Source of the DNA: Bosea sp. BIWAKO-01 | GTDB lineage: Bacteria > Pseudomonadota > Alphaproteobacteria > Rhizobiales > Beijerinckiaceae | DNA: 64,000 bases | Assembly (NCBI RefSeq): GCF_001748145.1 | Contig: NZ_BCQA01000001.1 | Location: 4,366,501 to 4,430,500 of the forward strand | Reading direction: 5' to 3' | In this document: positions 50,177 to 61,378 of the stretch, in pieces | How positions within the stretch are numbered: position 1 is the first letter of the stretch | How the letters are laid out: each line of letters begins with the position of its first letter | The notes under the pieces: generated by a model | Told to the model about the DNA's origin: nothing | Database searches by the model: none | Seen by the model: the letters and a program-made list of their open reading frames with translations, nothing else | Program-made: the position numbers and the translations under genes

Positions 50177-51361
50177 TCAGAGCGTAAAGCCCGCCAGCCG
50201 TTCGCCGATCTCGCCGATCCGTTCCTTGCCGACATTGGCGATGGCGATGCGCAGATGCTGTTCCTGCCCGGGGCCGAAATAGGGGCCGGGCAGAGCGAGT
50301 ACGCCACGCTCCCCGACCAGGGCCCGCACCACCTCTGCCGCGGGAACGTCCGCGAATGGATGCGCGACATAGGCGAAATAGGCCCCGGCTGCGAGCACCT
50401 GCCAGCCGTTCAGCGGCGCCATCGCGGCTCGGAAGGCGCCTGCTCGCGCATTGATCTCGGCACGGTTGGTCTCGCGCCAGTCGCGAATGCCGTCGATGCC
50501 CCAGGCAACCGCCTGCTGGCCGGCCCGCACGGGACTGATCTGGACGCAGTCGAGCACCTTGCCGATCTGCTCTACGACCGCTTCTCCGGCGGTGATGGCG
50601 CCAAGGCGCCAGCCTGGCACGGCATAGGCCTTCGAGAAGCTGTAGAGGCCGATCACGGAATCCCGCCAGCTGCTTGTGGCGAAGATCTCATGCGGTGCCT
50701 TCACTCCGTCCGGCAGGAAGTCGCGATAGGTCTCGTCAATGACCAGCCAGATTCCGCGCCTCGCGCAGAGCGCGGCAAAGGCCGCAATGGTCTCGGGCGG
50801 ATAGACCGAGCCGGTCGGATTGTTGGGCGTCACCAGCACGATCGCGCGGGTCTTCGCATCGATCAGGTTTTCCGCCTGCTCGGCATCCGGAACGAAGCCG
50901 CAAGCCGGATCGCAGGGGAGCGGGCGGGCCTCGACGCCGAGCATGGTCAGCGTCATCTCGTGATTGAAGTACCAGGGCGCCGGCAGCAGCACATTGTCGC
51001 CGGCTCGGGCGAGCGCCATCATGGTGACGACATAGGCTTGGTTGCAGCCGGAGGTGATGGCGATCTCGGTCGGCGCAAATGGAGTGCCATAGATCCTGCC
51101 GATCTCGGCGGCATAGGCTTCGCGCAGCGAAAGATCGCCGGTGATCGCGCCATAGCGCGTCAGATCGGGCAGGGCGGCGGCGTCGCCAAGGCGCTGCAGC
51201 AGGGATAGGGGCGGTGGCGAGCCTGGCACGGCCTGCGAAAGATCGATCAGCGGCCCGGAGCGGCCGTCATAGGAGCGAGCCCAGCCCTGCGCCTGCGGGA
51301 TCGGCGGCGTGCCGGTGTCGAGAAGGTCGGGGTTCAGCGGAGGGCGGACAGTCTGAAGCAT
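50177..51361 (-). CDS. Class I/II PLP-dependent aminotransferase
   Basis: A 394-aa fold-type I enzyme with ITSGCNQAYVVTMMALARAG, LVTPNNPTGSVYPPE, VIDETYRDFL and the PLP lysine in SFSKAYAVPGWRLGA. ATG 51361 is chosen; the frame upstream mirrors the sirtuin gene. The family covers aspartate, aromatic and related amino acid transaminases; the specific substrate is not readable. It is divergent from the sirtuin gene, with 94 bp between them. Confidence 0.9.
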   Translation of the reverse strand: MLQTVRPPLNPDLLDTGTPPIPQAQGWARSYDGRSGPLIDLSQAVPGSPPPLSLLQRLGDAAALPDLTRYGAITGDLSLREAYAAEIGRIYGTPFAPTEIAITSGCNQAYVVTMMALARAGDNVLLPAPWYFNHEMTLTMLGVEARPLPCDPACGFVPDAEQAENLIDAKTRAIVLVTPNNPTGSVYPPETIAAFAALCARRGIWLVIDETYRDFLPDGVKAPHEIFATSSWRDSVIGLYSFSKAYAVPGWRLGAITAGEAVVEQIGKVLDCVQISPVRAGQQAVAWGIDGIRDWRETNRAEINARAGAFRAAMAPLNGWQVLAAGAYFAYVAHPFADVPAAEVVRALVGERGVLALPGPYFGPGQEQHLRIAIANVGKERIGEIGERLAGFTL

Positions 51362-51455
51362 GACGGCAGCTTTGAGGCGCGTCCGGCTCCGCGTCAATCG
51401 GCTTGGCCGCAGCACGGGGCAGCGCTCATATAGGCAGCAGCAAAGGCGGGGGCCC

Positions 51456-52211
51456 ATGCAGGACGAGACCAACGACGCGATCGACGAACTCCACGCGCTG
51501 CTCGACCGCGCCGCCGTGATCGTCAGTTTCACCGGAGCCGGGATCTCGACCGAATCCGGCGTGCCGGATTTCCGGTCGCCCGGCTCGCCCTGGATGATCC
51601 ACAGACCGATCCCATTCGACGCTTTCGTCGCCAGCCGCGAGGCGCGCGTCGAAGCCTGGCGGCGCAAGTTCGCGATGGATGACCATTTTGCCGGTGCGAT
51701 GCCCAATCGCGGCCATAACGCACTTGCAAATCTGGTGGCCCAAGGTCGCTCTCCCGGAGTCATCACGCAGAATATCGACGGGCTGCATCAGGATTCCGGC
51801 ATCCCCGAGGACAGGATCATCGAACTGCACGGCAACGGCACCTATGCCACCTGCCTGACCTGCGGCTGGCGGCATGAACTGGCCGCGATCCGCCCGGGCT
51901 TCGAGGCAAGCGGAGAGCCGCCGAGCTGCATCATCTGCAGCGGCATCGTGAAGTCTGCGACGATCTCGTTCGGCCAGGCCATGCCGGAAGCGGCGATGCG
52001 ACGTGCGCATGCGCTGACCATGCGGGCGGATCTCTTCCTCGTTGCGGGCTCGTCGCTGGTGGTGTTTCCGGCCGCGACGTTTCCGGTGATCGCCAAGCGC
52101 AATGGAGCGAAGCTCGTGATCATCAACCGCGAGCCGACGGAGCCCGACGCGATCGCCGATCTCGTGGTGCGGGCCGAGATCGGCTCCGCGCTCGGCCGGT
52201 TGGCCGGCTGA
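51456..52211 (+). CDS. Sir2 family NAD-dependent protein deacylase
   Basis: The 251-aa sirtuin has the NAD motif FTGAGISTESGVPDFRS, TQNIDGLHQDSG, the catalytic histidine in ELHGNG, and a Cys4 zinc site (CLTCGW and CIICSG). It removes acyl groups from lysines, with possible broader specificity. ATG 51456 is used; the frame upstream (from 51360) has no family similarity. The gene appears monocistronic. Confidence 0.93.
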   Translation: MQDETNDAIDELHALLDRAAVIVSFTGAGISTESGVPDFRSPGSPWMIHRPIPFDAFVASREARVEAWRRKFAMDDHFAGAMPNRGHNALANLVAQGRSPGVITQNIDGLHQDSGIPEDRIIELHGNGTYATCLTCGWRHELAAIRPGFEASGEPPSCIICSGIVKSATISFGQAMPEAAMRRAHALTMRADLFLVAGSSLVVFPAATFPVIAKRNGAKLVIINREPTEPDAIADLVVRAEIGSALGRLAG

Positions 52212-52349
52212 GCGCGCCAAAAGCGTTGCCAATCTGCCGCGGTGCCCATCGCGATGATGTGGATGACGCCAAGCCGGCTGTATCGCGCCTTCGAACCGAT
52301 GGTATCGTATCGGCACGAATCAAACAGTTCGCGCGGAGATGAGCGGGAC

Positions 52350-52964
52350 ATGTCCGACGAGTTCGGTGAGAGCGGGCGGCCACCGGTCGGTCCGATTCAA
52401 TCACTCAACCGCATCATGCGGCTGGACGGAGGCGAAGGCTTCGATCACGACGCAAGCGTCGAGGTCGTCGGCTACGTCAAGTGGTTTGATGTCAGCAAGG
52501 GCTACGGCTTCGTGGTTCCTGAGGATGGCGGCGCCGACGTGCTCGTCCATGTCACTATTCTGAAACGCGACGGCTTCAACGCGATTGCCGAAGGGGCCCG
52601 CATCGTTCTGGAAGCGATCGAGAAAGCGCGTGGACGTCAGGCCGTGCGCGTGATGTCGATCGATACCTCGGCCGGGCGCCATCCGGCGGAGATGCCGCTG
52701 GCACGCACCAATGTCTCTGTCGCTCCGACGAGCGGGCTCGAGCGCATGGTGGTGAAGTGGTTCAATCGCCTGCGCGGCTTCGGTTTCGTATCGAAGGGCG
52801 AGGGGGCTCCGGACATCTTCGTCCATATGGAGACCTTGCGTCGCTACGGCATCGTCGAGCTGATCCCCGGCCAGACGGTGCTGGTGCGCTATGGACCCGG
52901 GCCGAAGGGCCTGATGGCGGCCGAGATTCGGCTGGAGCAGGGCGGCGCGATCAGCTCGCACTGA
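52350..52964 (+). CDS. Tandem cold-shock domain protein
   Basis: The 204-aa protein contains two cold-shock domains. The first begins [20 protein letters not shown] and has DVLVHVTIL; the second begins [20 protein letters not shown] and has [17 protein letters not shown]1/RNP2-like aromatic residues are retained in both. Two-domain CspA proteins of this length are typical of alphaproteobacteria and act as RNA chaperones. ATG 52350 follows GAGCGGG. A strong terminator ends the unit. Confidence 0.93.
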   Translation: MSDEFGESGRPPVGPIQSLNRIMRLDGGEGFDHDASVEVVGYVKWFDVSKGYGFVVPEDGGADVLVHVTILKRDGFNAIAEGARIVLEAIEKARGRQAVRVMSIDTSAGRHPAEMPLARTNVSVAPTSGLERMVVKWFNRLRGFGFVSKGEGAPDIFVHMETLRRYGIVELIPGQTVLVRYGPGPKGLMAAEIRLEQGGAISSH

Positions 52965-52991
52965 GTGCCGGCAAGTCGATCTAGATCAAGG

Positions 52992-53019
52992 AAAAGGCGC
53001 CCTTTACGGGCGCCTTTTC
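52992..53019 (+). terminator. Rho-independent terminator of the cold-shock gene
   Basis: AAAAGGCGCCC (52992-53002) pairs with GGGCGCCTTTT (53008-53018), loop TTTAC, with A and T runs on both sides. It could act in both directions. Confidence 0.9.
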
Positions 53020-53154
53020 TCGTTGGAGATATCGGAGAGTGGCCCGATGCCATGCGCGGCTTCCGGGGCCCCGAGCCGCGAGTGAGGCCTTCTTCGCGGA
53101 CGAGCCGGCAGGTCGCCAAAGTGTGGCCCCTGGCGCGAGGAGACCCTCGCGCGC

Positions 53155-54578
<1,424 letters not shown>

Positions 54579-54582
<4 letters not shown>

Positions 54583-55220
54583 TGGAGCGGCTTTTCGTAA
54601 GCGTATTCGTGCTGATGGAAGCCGCGCAGGGCAGCAGCCCGCTTGATCATCTCGGAGATGCCCTGGAGCAGGATCAGGCCGAACCCGACCGGCAGGAGAA
54701 GCTTGATTGGCCAGCGCACGAGGCCGCCGGCATTGTTCGAGGATTCATTCAAGACCCAGGACTGCCAGAACCACGGCCAGGTGAACCAGATCATGATCAG
54801 GCACATCGGCATCAGGAACACGGCGCCGCCGAGCAGGTCGATCCAGTGCCTGGTGCGGTCGGAGACCATGCCGTAGATCAGGTCGACGCGGACGTGCTCA
54901 TTGACCTTCAGGGTGTAGGCCGCACCGAGCAACACCATGCCGCCGAACATGTACCATTGCAGTTCGAGCCAGGCGTTGGAGCTGTTTGAAATCAGGTAGC
55001 GGATCGTTGCGTTTCCGGCGCTGACCAGGCAGGCGAGCAGCACCAGCCAGCTCGCAACGACGCCGAGATATTCGCCGATGGCATCGATGAACCGGGCGAG
55101 CGGCAAAAGCTGCCGGCAGAAGGTCCAGGCCACCCCGACGCAGGCAGCCATGCCGCCGACCGTGGCAAGAGCCAACCACAGCTTGAACATCCACGACCTC
55201 GCGCTGAAGCTACGTTGCAC
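54579..55220 (-). CDS. dctQ: TRAP transporter small permease subunit (DctQ)
   Basis: A 213-aa membrane protein with four or more helices. It is larger than minimal DctQ, with NATIRYLISNSSNAWLELQW, LGAAYTLKVNEHVRVDLIYG and WFTWPWFWQSWVLNESSNNA. These features resemble the extended DctQ group seen with mannitol/chloroaromatic-type TRAP systems, an impression rather than proof. ATG 55220 is used; a downstream ATG (MFKLWL) is possible. It is 85 bp downstream of the kdpE-like gene on the same strand. Confidence 0.9.
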
Positions 55221-55305
55221 TCCAGATGGCGCAGGAAGGGGCGCTGGTCCGGTTGCTTCTGGAGCTAGCAGCTACGGGCTTAGTCGTTCCATATCGCGGT
55301 GAGGC

Positions 55306-56052
55306 CTATTGCATAGCCTCGGCATATCCGGCTGCATCGAGCTGCTCCTGCGTGCGCAGTCGATAGCCGATCGCCAGCTCGGTCACGACAAAGATCGGTC
55401 GGGCCGGGTCGCGCTCGATCCGGTTACGGAGCTTCTTCATCAGGATGCGCAGATACTGCACGTCCTCGTCGGGATTCTGGGGCCAGAGTTCCTTGATCAG
55501 CTGGCGATGGGTCAGGACCTTGCCGTGATGCGCGGCGAGCGCGCGCAGCAGCGCGAACTGCTTGGGCGACAAGGTAATGGCGCCGCCATCGCGGCTGACG
55601 ATCCTCTGCACGAGGTCGATCGACAGGCTGCCGATGCGCAGGACCGGCTCAGGGGCCGCGCGGGAGGCGATACGACGGAGTACGACGCGTGCCCGGGCCA
55701 GGAGCTCGGCCATGCCGAACGGCTTGACGATGTAATCGTCGGCGCCCTTCTCCAGCAGCGCGACCTTCTCGGCCTCCGCATTGCGAACCGACAAGACGAT
55801 GATCGCCGATTGCGACCATGACCTCAGCGTATCGAGCACCGTCGCCCCATCCGCATCGGGAAGCCCGAGGTCCAGCACAATCAGATCCGGAGCGCGCATG
55901 ACGGCGAGATCGATCGCCTGCCGCGCGGTTTCCGCCTCGATGACGCGGAAAGACTGCATTTCGAAGCCGGCCCTCAGGAACCGCCGGATCTGCGGTTCGT
56001 CATCGACAATCAGGACCAGCGGTTGAAGCGTTGCCTTGGGGCTGTCAGTCAT
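55306..56052 (-). CDS. OmpR/KdpE-like response regulator
   Basis: A 248-aa regulator. It has an N-terminal receiver with D17-D18, phosphoacceptor D61 in LIVLDLGLPDADGATVLDTL, and the lysine in DDYIVKPFGMAELLARAR. A C-terminal winged helix follows (LSPKQFALLRALAAHHGKVL, then LRNRIERDPARPIFVVTELA). KdpE-like sequence features are clear. It overlaps the sensor kinase gene by 8 bp. No kdpFABC is present nearby, so the target need not be potassium uptake. Confidence 0.92.
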   Translation of the reverse strand: MTDSPKATLQPLVLIVDDEPQIRRFLRAGFEMQSFRVIEAETARQAIDLAVMRAPDLIVLDLGLPDADGATVLDTLRSWSQSAIIVLSVRNAEAEKVALLEKGADDYIVKPFGMAELLARARVVLRRIASRAAPEPVLRIGSLSIDLVQRIVSRDGGAITLSPKQFALLRALAAHHGKVLTHRQLIKELWPQNPDEDVQYLRILMKKLRNRIERDPARPIFVVTELAIGYRLRTQEQLDAAGYAEAMQ

Positions 56053-57577
56053 CGTCTAACCTCGCATAATCTGGCGTCGAGGGAGGGACTGGCAGGACGA
56101 TGCGCATCGTGGTGCCTCTGCCGGGCCCCTCGCTCAGAGCGGAAACTTCGCCCCCATTCGCTTCGATGAAGATCTTGGCGATGGTCAATCCCAGCCCGCT
56201 TCCTTCGGCGATGTCGGCATGGCGTTCGCCGCGATAGAAGCGTTCGAAGACCTGCTGCGCCTCTCGCACATCCAGGCCCGGTCCCTCGTCAACGATGTCG
56301 ATCGCGAGACGCTCCCTATGCAGGCTGGCGGATATCGCAATCGATGAGCCTGCAGGCGCAAATTTTCCGGCGTTCTCCAGGATATTGATCAAGGCCTGCT
56401 CGACCAGGACGGCATCGACGCGCACGAGCGGGAGGTCGCTTCCGAAGTTTCGCACGATTTTCCGCTCCCGAAGCCGCTCGGCCGCGCTGTCCAGCGCGGC
56501 ATTGATGATATCGGCGGGATCGATGCTGTCGAAGCGGGGTTGCAGGGCGCCCGAGCGGATGCGGGTGACGTCCAGCAGGTTCTGAATGCGCAGGTCGAGG
56601 CGCTTCGCCTCGCTTGCAATCAATTGCGACAGGCCGAGCAGCTGCGGCTCCGACGCAATCTGAGGCGCAACAGACAGGACGCTCGCGGACCCGAGAACGC
56701 TGGCGATCGGGGTTCGCAACTCGTGCGACACCGATTCCATTAGAATATCCCGCAATGCATCCGTGCGCTGGCGTAGCCGGCGTTCTTCGAGTGCCCGGGA
56801 CAGTCCCAGCCGGTTGAGCGATTTGGCTCCTTCGGCGAGGATCGATCGCGCCTGGGCAATAATCTCCGGCGTGGGTTCCTGATCCCTTTCCAGAGCCACG
56901 GCCAGGGTGGCCTGCGGATGCTGGGGATCGCCGAGATGGCAGAGGAGCCAGTGGCTATGATCGGCGAGGCGGGCGACATCGGTCTCTGCGCCCGGTGTCT
57001 CCGCATTTCGACCTGTGAAGGCCTCGACCTCCGCTGCAAGCGCCAGCGTCACGTCATGTGTGAAGGGGGAATGGACTGCGCGCACGTTGCTGCGATCTGC
57101 GCCTACGAACAGAGCAACGGGCCGTGCCAGTGCGTCGGCGATATGGGCTGCGACGATTGCGTAGATCGCTTCCACGCCGCTCGCCCCGGCAATGTCGCTG
57201 CTCAATCCGTAGAGCTGCCGCACCCGCCTTTCTTCATCCCGTGCCCGCAGCATGTCGGCCCGCACCTTGCCTGCCAGTCGCCCCATCGTCAGGGCCACGA
57301 TCAGCGAGATGCCCAGATCGATCAGTTGCGGGGGACGAACCACCAGAACGCTGAAGATCGGGGGGTAGAACAGCGTGGTCATCAAGGTCCCGAGACCCGC
57401 CGCGGCGACGGCCGGGCCCGTGCCATATCGTACTGCGGCTGCGAGAACCGGCAGCATGTAGATGGCTGAGACGCTCTCCAGTGGCGTCAAGGCAACGATC
57501 GCGGCGGCGAGCGCCGTCGCGGCGGCGACCAGGCCTGCCGCCTTCAGATAGGTCAGGATCGAGGATGCCTCGTTCAC
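56045..57577 (-). CDS. KdpD-like sensor histidine kinase lacking the N-terminal KdpD/Usp domains
   Basis: The 510-aa kinase starts at once with a DUF4118-like four-helix membrane domain (residues 10-100). A GAF-like region (about 115-250), HisKA with H285 (SVSHELRTPIASVLG) and a HATPase (NILENAGKFAP, DEGPGL, GSGLGLTIAK) follow. Full KdpD has about 380 further N-terminal residues (KdpD sensor and UspA domains) that are missing here. It is co-transcribed with the response regulator, and TRAP permeases follow on the same strand. Confidence 0.9.
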   Translation of the reverse strand: MNEASSILTYLKAAGLVAAATALAAAIVALTPLESVSAIYMLPVLAAAVRYGTGPAVAAAGLGTLMTTLFYPPIFSVLVVRPPQLIDLGISLIVALTMGRLAGKVRADMLRARDEERRVRQLYGLSSDIAGASGVEAIYAIVAAHIADALARPVALFVGADRSNVRAVHSPFTHDVTLALAAEVEAFTGRNAETPGAETDVARLADHSHWLLCHLGDPQHPQATLAVALERDQEPTPEIIAQARSILAEGAKSLNRLGLSRALEERRLRQRTDALRDILMESVSHELRTPIASVLGSASVLSVAPQIASEPQLLGLSQLIASEAKRLDLRIQNLLDVTRIRSGALQPRFDSIDPADIINAALDSAAERLRERKIVRNFGSDLPLVRVDAVLVEQALINILENAGKFAPAGSSIAISASLHRERLAIDIVDEGPGLDVREAQQVFERFYRGERHADIAEGSGLGLTIAKIFIEANGGEVSALSEGPGRGTTMRIVLPVPPSTPDYARLDDD

Positions 57578-57806
57578 GTCGCGCCAGCGTTTTGGGTAGG
57601 CTTCTACCTGCCATCAAAGGTCGCTGGTCGATAGTTCGGCAAGACGAATTTGTCTCGGCTGGCGTTCCCGTCGGCCCGGGGCCGCACCGGCCGTACGGCG
57701 CCATTCATTACGAACGATGCGTTCCACCGGAGCGGACGGCGCTGCGGGCCAGCAGTGTCGGGGGCGCAGACCATGGTCGGCCGGTACTGGCCGATATCTC
57801 TACCTG

Positions 57807-58157
57807 CTAGAGGGCAAACGACGTGCCACAGCCGCAGGAACTCGTCGCGTTCGGATTGGTGATCTTGAAGGACTGGCCGACCAGATCGTCGACGAAATCG
57901 ATCGTGCAACCTTCGAGCAGATCCAGCGAGGTCTCGTCGATCAGGACGGTTGCGCCGTCGCGCTCGATCACGAGGTCGCCCGGTGCCTTCTCGTAGTCGA
58001 CATCGAAGATGTACTGGAATCCGGAGCACCCGCCACCGGCGACGCTGACGCGCAGCATCGAGCCGGGCGGCTCCTTCGCCATCACCGCAAGAATGCGATT
58101 CGCGGCCTTGCCGGTGACGGCAATGCCGCGCGGATTGACCTGAAGATCGGTCGACAT
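57807..58157 (-). CDS. erpA: Iron-sulfur cluster insertion protein (ErpA/HesB-IscA family)
   Basis: The 116-aa A-type carrier has GGGCSGFQYIFDVD and the C-terminal SSCGCGTSF, giving the three conserved cysteines that bind Fe-S clusters for delivery to apoproteins. ATG 58157 starts the protein; the longer frame is antisense to the dgt leader. It is divergent from dgt across 86 bp, an arrangement common in Hyphomicrobiales. Confidence 0.92.
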   Translation of the reverse strand: MSTDLQVNPRGIAVTGKAANRILAVMAKEPPGSMLRVSVAGGGCSGFQYIFDVDYEKAPGDLVIERDGATVLIDETSLDLLEGCTIDFVDDLVGQSFKITNPNATSSCGCGTSFAL

Positions 58158-58243
58158 AAGCAGATGCTCCTTGCACCTTTGTTGTCTGCAAAGGTAATTG
58201 CGCCGCAGCGCCTGCACAAGCAGGGGGCGTCGATAGGTCCGCC

Positions 58244-59479
58244 ATGCCGCAGCCACAGAGCCTTTCTCCCGACCGCGAGCCCGGCGACCGCTGGCGCGCG
58301 ATCTATGCCTGTCGTTCGAGCCAGAGCCGCGGCCGCCTGATCGCGGAGCCGGCGTCTCCGACGCGCAGCCATTTCCAGCGCGATCGCGACCGGATCATCC
58401 ATTCCACGGCCTTCCGCCGTTTGAAGCACAAGACGCAGGTCTTTGTTTCGCATGAGGGAGATCATTACCGCACCCGCCTGACGCATACGATCGAGGTGGC
58501 GCAGATTGCGCGTGCACTCGCCCGGGCGCTCGGCCTCGACGAGGATCTGGCCGAGGCTCTGGCTCTGGCGCATGACCTTGGCCACACACCGTTCGGGCAT
58601 ACCGGCGAGGATGCCCTCGACGCCTGCATGCACAAGTTCGGTGGTTTCGACCACAATGCCCAGACGCTGCGAATCGTGACCCGGCTCGAACATCGCTATG
58701 CCGGCTTCGACGGGCTCAACCTCAGCTGGGAGACGCTGGAAGGGCTGGTCAAGCATAACGGCCCGCTGATCGGCCCCGATGGCTTGCCGACCACCCGCTA
58801 TGCGAAGACCGGTATCCCGGCGGCGATCGTCGAATACCAGGAGCGGCAGGATCTCTGGCTCGACAGCCATGCCTCTGCCGAGGCGCAGGTCGCCGCGCTC
58901 GCCGACGATATCGCCTACAACGCCCATGACATCGATGATGGCTTGCGGGCAGGGCTGTTCGGGCATGCGGAGCTTCGCGTCGTGCCGTTCCTGGCGGACC
59001 TGCTCGACGAGATCGAGCGGCTGCATCCTGGCCTCGAGACATCCCGCGCCACGAACGAGCTGGTGCGCCGGGTGATCACGCGCTTCGTCGAGGATGTGAT
59101 CGGGCGCTCCGAGGAGCTCATTGCCGCGCTGGCGCCAACGGATGCCGACGCGATCCGCCGCGCGGGAGCGCCGGTTGTCGCCTTCTCGGAGACGATCACG
59201 ACGGCCGATCGCCAGATCAAGGCCTTCCTCTATCCCAACATGTACCGGCACCCACGGGTCGGGGTCATTCGCCAGCAGGCGGCCGATGTGGTGCGCGACC
59301 TTTTCACGCGCTTTGCTGCGGCGCCGCAGGCGATGCCACCCGACTGGGCGGCCGGGATGACGGAGCTCGACGAGCCCCGCAAGGCCCGCCGGATTGCCGA
59401 CTATATTGCCGGCATGACCGATTGGTACGCGCTCGACGAGCATCGCCGCCTGTTTGACGCGACCCCGTCGCTGCGATAG
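58244..59479 (+). CDS. dgt: Deoxyguanosinetriphosphate triphosphohydrolase-like protein
   Basis: The 411-aa HD-domain enzyme has [38 protein letters not shown] and the metal pair [19 protein letters not shown]. It cleaves dNTPs to deoxynucleosides and triphosphate and affects dNTP pools. argS begins 45 bp downstream, so they are probably co-transcribed, matching the usual gene order with argS and a SPOR gene. Confidence 0.93.
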   Translation: MPQPQSLSPDREPGDRWRAIYACRSSQSRGRLIAEPASPTRSHFQRDRDRIIHSTAFRRLKHKTQVFVSHEGDHYRTRLTHTIEVAQIARALARALGLDEDLAEALALAHDLGHTPFGHTGEDALDACMHKFGGFDHNAQTLRIVTRLEHRYAGFDGLNLSWETLEGLVKHNGPLIGPDGLPTTRYAKTGIPAAIVEYQERQDLWLDSHASAEAQVAALADDIAYNAHDIDDGLRAGLFGHAELRVVPFLADLLDEIERLHPGLETSRATNELVRRVITRFVEDVIGRSEELIAALAPTDADAIRRAGAPVVAFSETITTADRQIKAFLYPNMYRHPRVGVIRQQAADVVRDLFTRFAAAPQAMPPDWAAGMTELDEPRKARRIADYIAGMTDWYALDEHRRLFDATPSLR

Positions 59480-59524
59480 GCCCGGGCACTTCTTCCTTCC
59501 AGTTTTCGTATTCTTGCGGTCGCA

Positions 59525-61291
59525 ATGAACCTGTTCGAGACCTTTTCCGCGCGCATCAACAGCGCCCTGACCCTGCTTGCAGATCGCGGCGCCATTCCGA
59601 CCGGGCTGTCCTTCGCCCGCGTCGTCGTCGAGCCGACGCGGGACCCGGCCCATGGCGATCTTGCGATCAATGCCGCGATGGTGCTCGCCAAGGAGGCCGG
59701 TACCAATCCTCGCGCTCTGGCAGCCTTGCTGGTCGAGGAGCTCGCGCGAGATCCGGACGTGGCGAAGGCCGAGATCGCGGGGCCCGGCTTCATCAACCTG
59801 ACGCTGCAGCCGGCCGTCTTCACGGGGATTCTCAAATCCGCGATCGAGGCCGGACTGGATCACGGCCGAGGTGCGCTCCAGCCCGAGCCGAAGATCAATG
59901 TCGAATATGTCTCGGCCAACCCGACCGGTCCTATGCATGTCGGCCATGGACGCGGCGCGGTCTTCGGCGATGCGTTGTCGAGCCTGCTCGCCTTTGCCGG
60001 TCACGCGGTCAGCCGCGAGTACTATATCAATGATGCCGGCGCGCAGGTCGATGTGCTCGCCCGCTCCGCTTTCCTGCGCTACCGCGAGGCGCTGGGTGAG
60101 GAGATCGGGGCGATTCCAGAGGGACTTTACCCCGGCGACTATCTCAAGTCGGTCGGCGAGAGCCTGGCCAAGACTTATGGCGAGAGCCTGCGGGGCAAGC
60201 CCGAGTCCGAATGGCTGGTCGCGGTGCGCGCTGCCGCGATCGACGGCATGATGGAGATGATCCGGGACGATCTCGCTGCACTCGGGGTCGTTCACGACGT
60301 CTTCTTCTCGGAGCGCTCGCTTCAGGCGGTCGACGGCAATATCGATGCCGTGCGCGAGACGATCGAGGACCTGCGCTCGCGCGACCTGATCTATGAAGGC
60401 AGGCTTCCGCCACCCAAGGGGCAGAAGGACGAGGACTGGGAAGACCGCGAGCAGACCCTGTTCCGGGCCACGCTGTTTGGCGACGATGTCGACCGGCCGC
60501 TGCTCAAGTCGGACGGCAGCTACACCTATTTCGCCAATGACATCGCCTATCACCGCTCGAAATTCGTTCGCGGCTTCGCCGAGATGATCGATGTCTGGGG
60601 CGCCGATCATGGCGGCTATGTCAAGCGCATGTCGGCCGCGGTGAAGGCGGTGACGCATGGCGAGGGCTCGCTTGACGTCAAGCTCTGCCAGCTCGTGCGG
60701 CTGCTGCGCAATGGCGAGCAGGTGCGCATGTCGAAGCGCTCAGGGGATTTCGTGACGCTGCGCGAAGTCATCGACGAAGTCGGCCGCGATGCGGTGCGCT
60801 TCATGATGATCTTCCGCAAGAACGACGCGACTCTCGATTTCGATCTCGCCAAGGTCGTCGAGCAGTCGAAGGACAATCCCGTCTTCTACGTCCAATATGC
60901 CCATGCACGGTGCGCTTCGATCTTCCGGCAGGCGCGCGAGGCGTTCCCCGGCATCGATCTTTCCCCCGCGGAGCTGGCGCAGGCGGACCTGTCGCGGCTG
61001 ACCGACGAGGCGGAGATCGGCATCATCAAGATGATCGCTGCCTATCCAAGAATGATCGATGCAGCGGCCAGCGCGCATGAGCCGCATCGCGTGGCATTCT
61101 TCGTCCATGAGCTGGCGAGCGCGTTCCACTCGCTCTGGAACAAGGGCAAAGACTCGCCGCAATTACGGTTCGTTAATCAAACTGATCGAGAATCCACGGT
61201 AGCAAGACTGGCGTTCGTGCACGCGGTGCGCAGCGTCCTTGCCTCCGGTCTGGCTGTCGTCGGGGTTGCGGCGCCGGAAGAAATGCGTTGA
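59525..61291 (+). CDS. argS: Arginine--tRNA ligase
   Basis: A 588-aa class I synthetase. The HIGH-like motif is in [20 protein letters not shown] and the KMSKS-like motif in [14 protein letters not shown]. It has an N-terminal Add-1 tRNA-recognition domain and a C-terminal DALR anticodon-binding domain. It charges tRNA-Arg. The position between dgt and a SPOR-domain gene is conserved in the order. Confidence 0.97.
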   Translation: MNLFETFSARINSALTLLADRGAIPTGLSFARVVVEPTRDPAHGDLAINAAMVLAKEAGTNPRALAALLVEELARDPDVAKAEIAGPGFINLTLQPAVFTGILKSAIEAGLDHGRGALQPEPKINVEYVSANPTGPMHVGHGRGAVFGDALSSLLAFAGHAVSREYYINDAGAQVDVLARSAFLRYREALGEEIGAIPEGLYPGDYLKSVGESLAKTYGESLRGKPESEWLVAVRAAAIDGMMEMIRDDLAALGVVHDVFFSERSLQAVDGNIDAVRETIEDLRSRDLIYEGRLPPPKGQKDEDWEDREQTLFRATLFGDDVDRPLLKSDGSYTYFANDIAYHRSKFVRGFAEMIDVWGADHGGYVKRMSAAVKAVTHGEGSLDVKLCQLVRLLRNGEQVRMSKRSGDFVTLREVIDEVGRDAVRFMMIFRKNDATLDFDLAKVVEQSKDNPVFYVQYAHARCASIFRQAREAFPGIDLSPAELAQADLSRLTDEAEIGIIKMIAAYPRMIDAAASAHEPHRVAFFVHELASAFHSLWNKGKDSPQLRFVNQTDRESTVARLAFVHAVRSVLASGLAVVGVAAPEEMR

Positions 61292-61378
61292 CGGCCAGGA
61301 TCGCCGGCGGCGCGCAAAGTCGGTCAGTTTGACCTTGCGTAGAGTTCGGCGTTCCATTCGGGCGCCGACAGCGCTGGA

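Noticed and set aside
57714..57726. GAAC-N5-GTTC palindrome
   Set aside because: Spacing does not fit LexA boxes of either class, and there is no SOS gene next to it.
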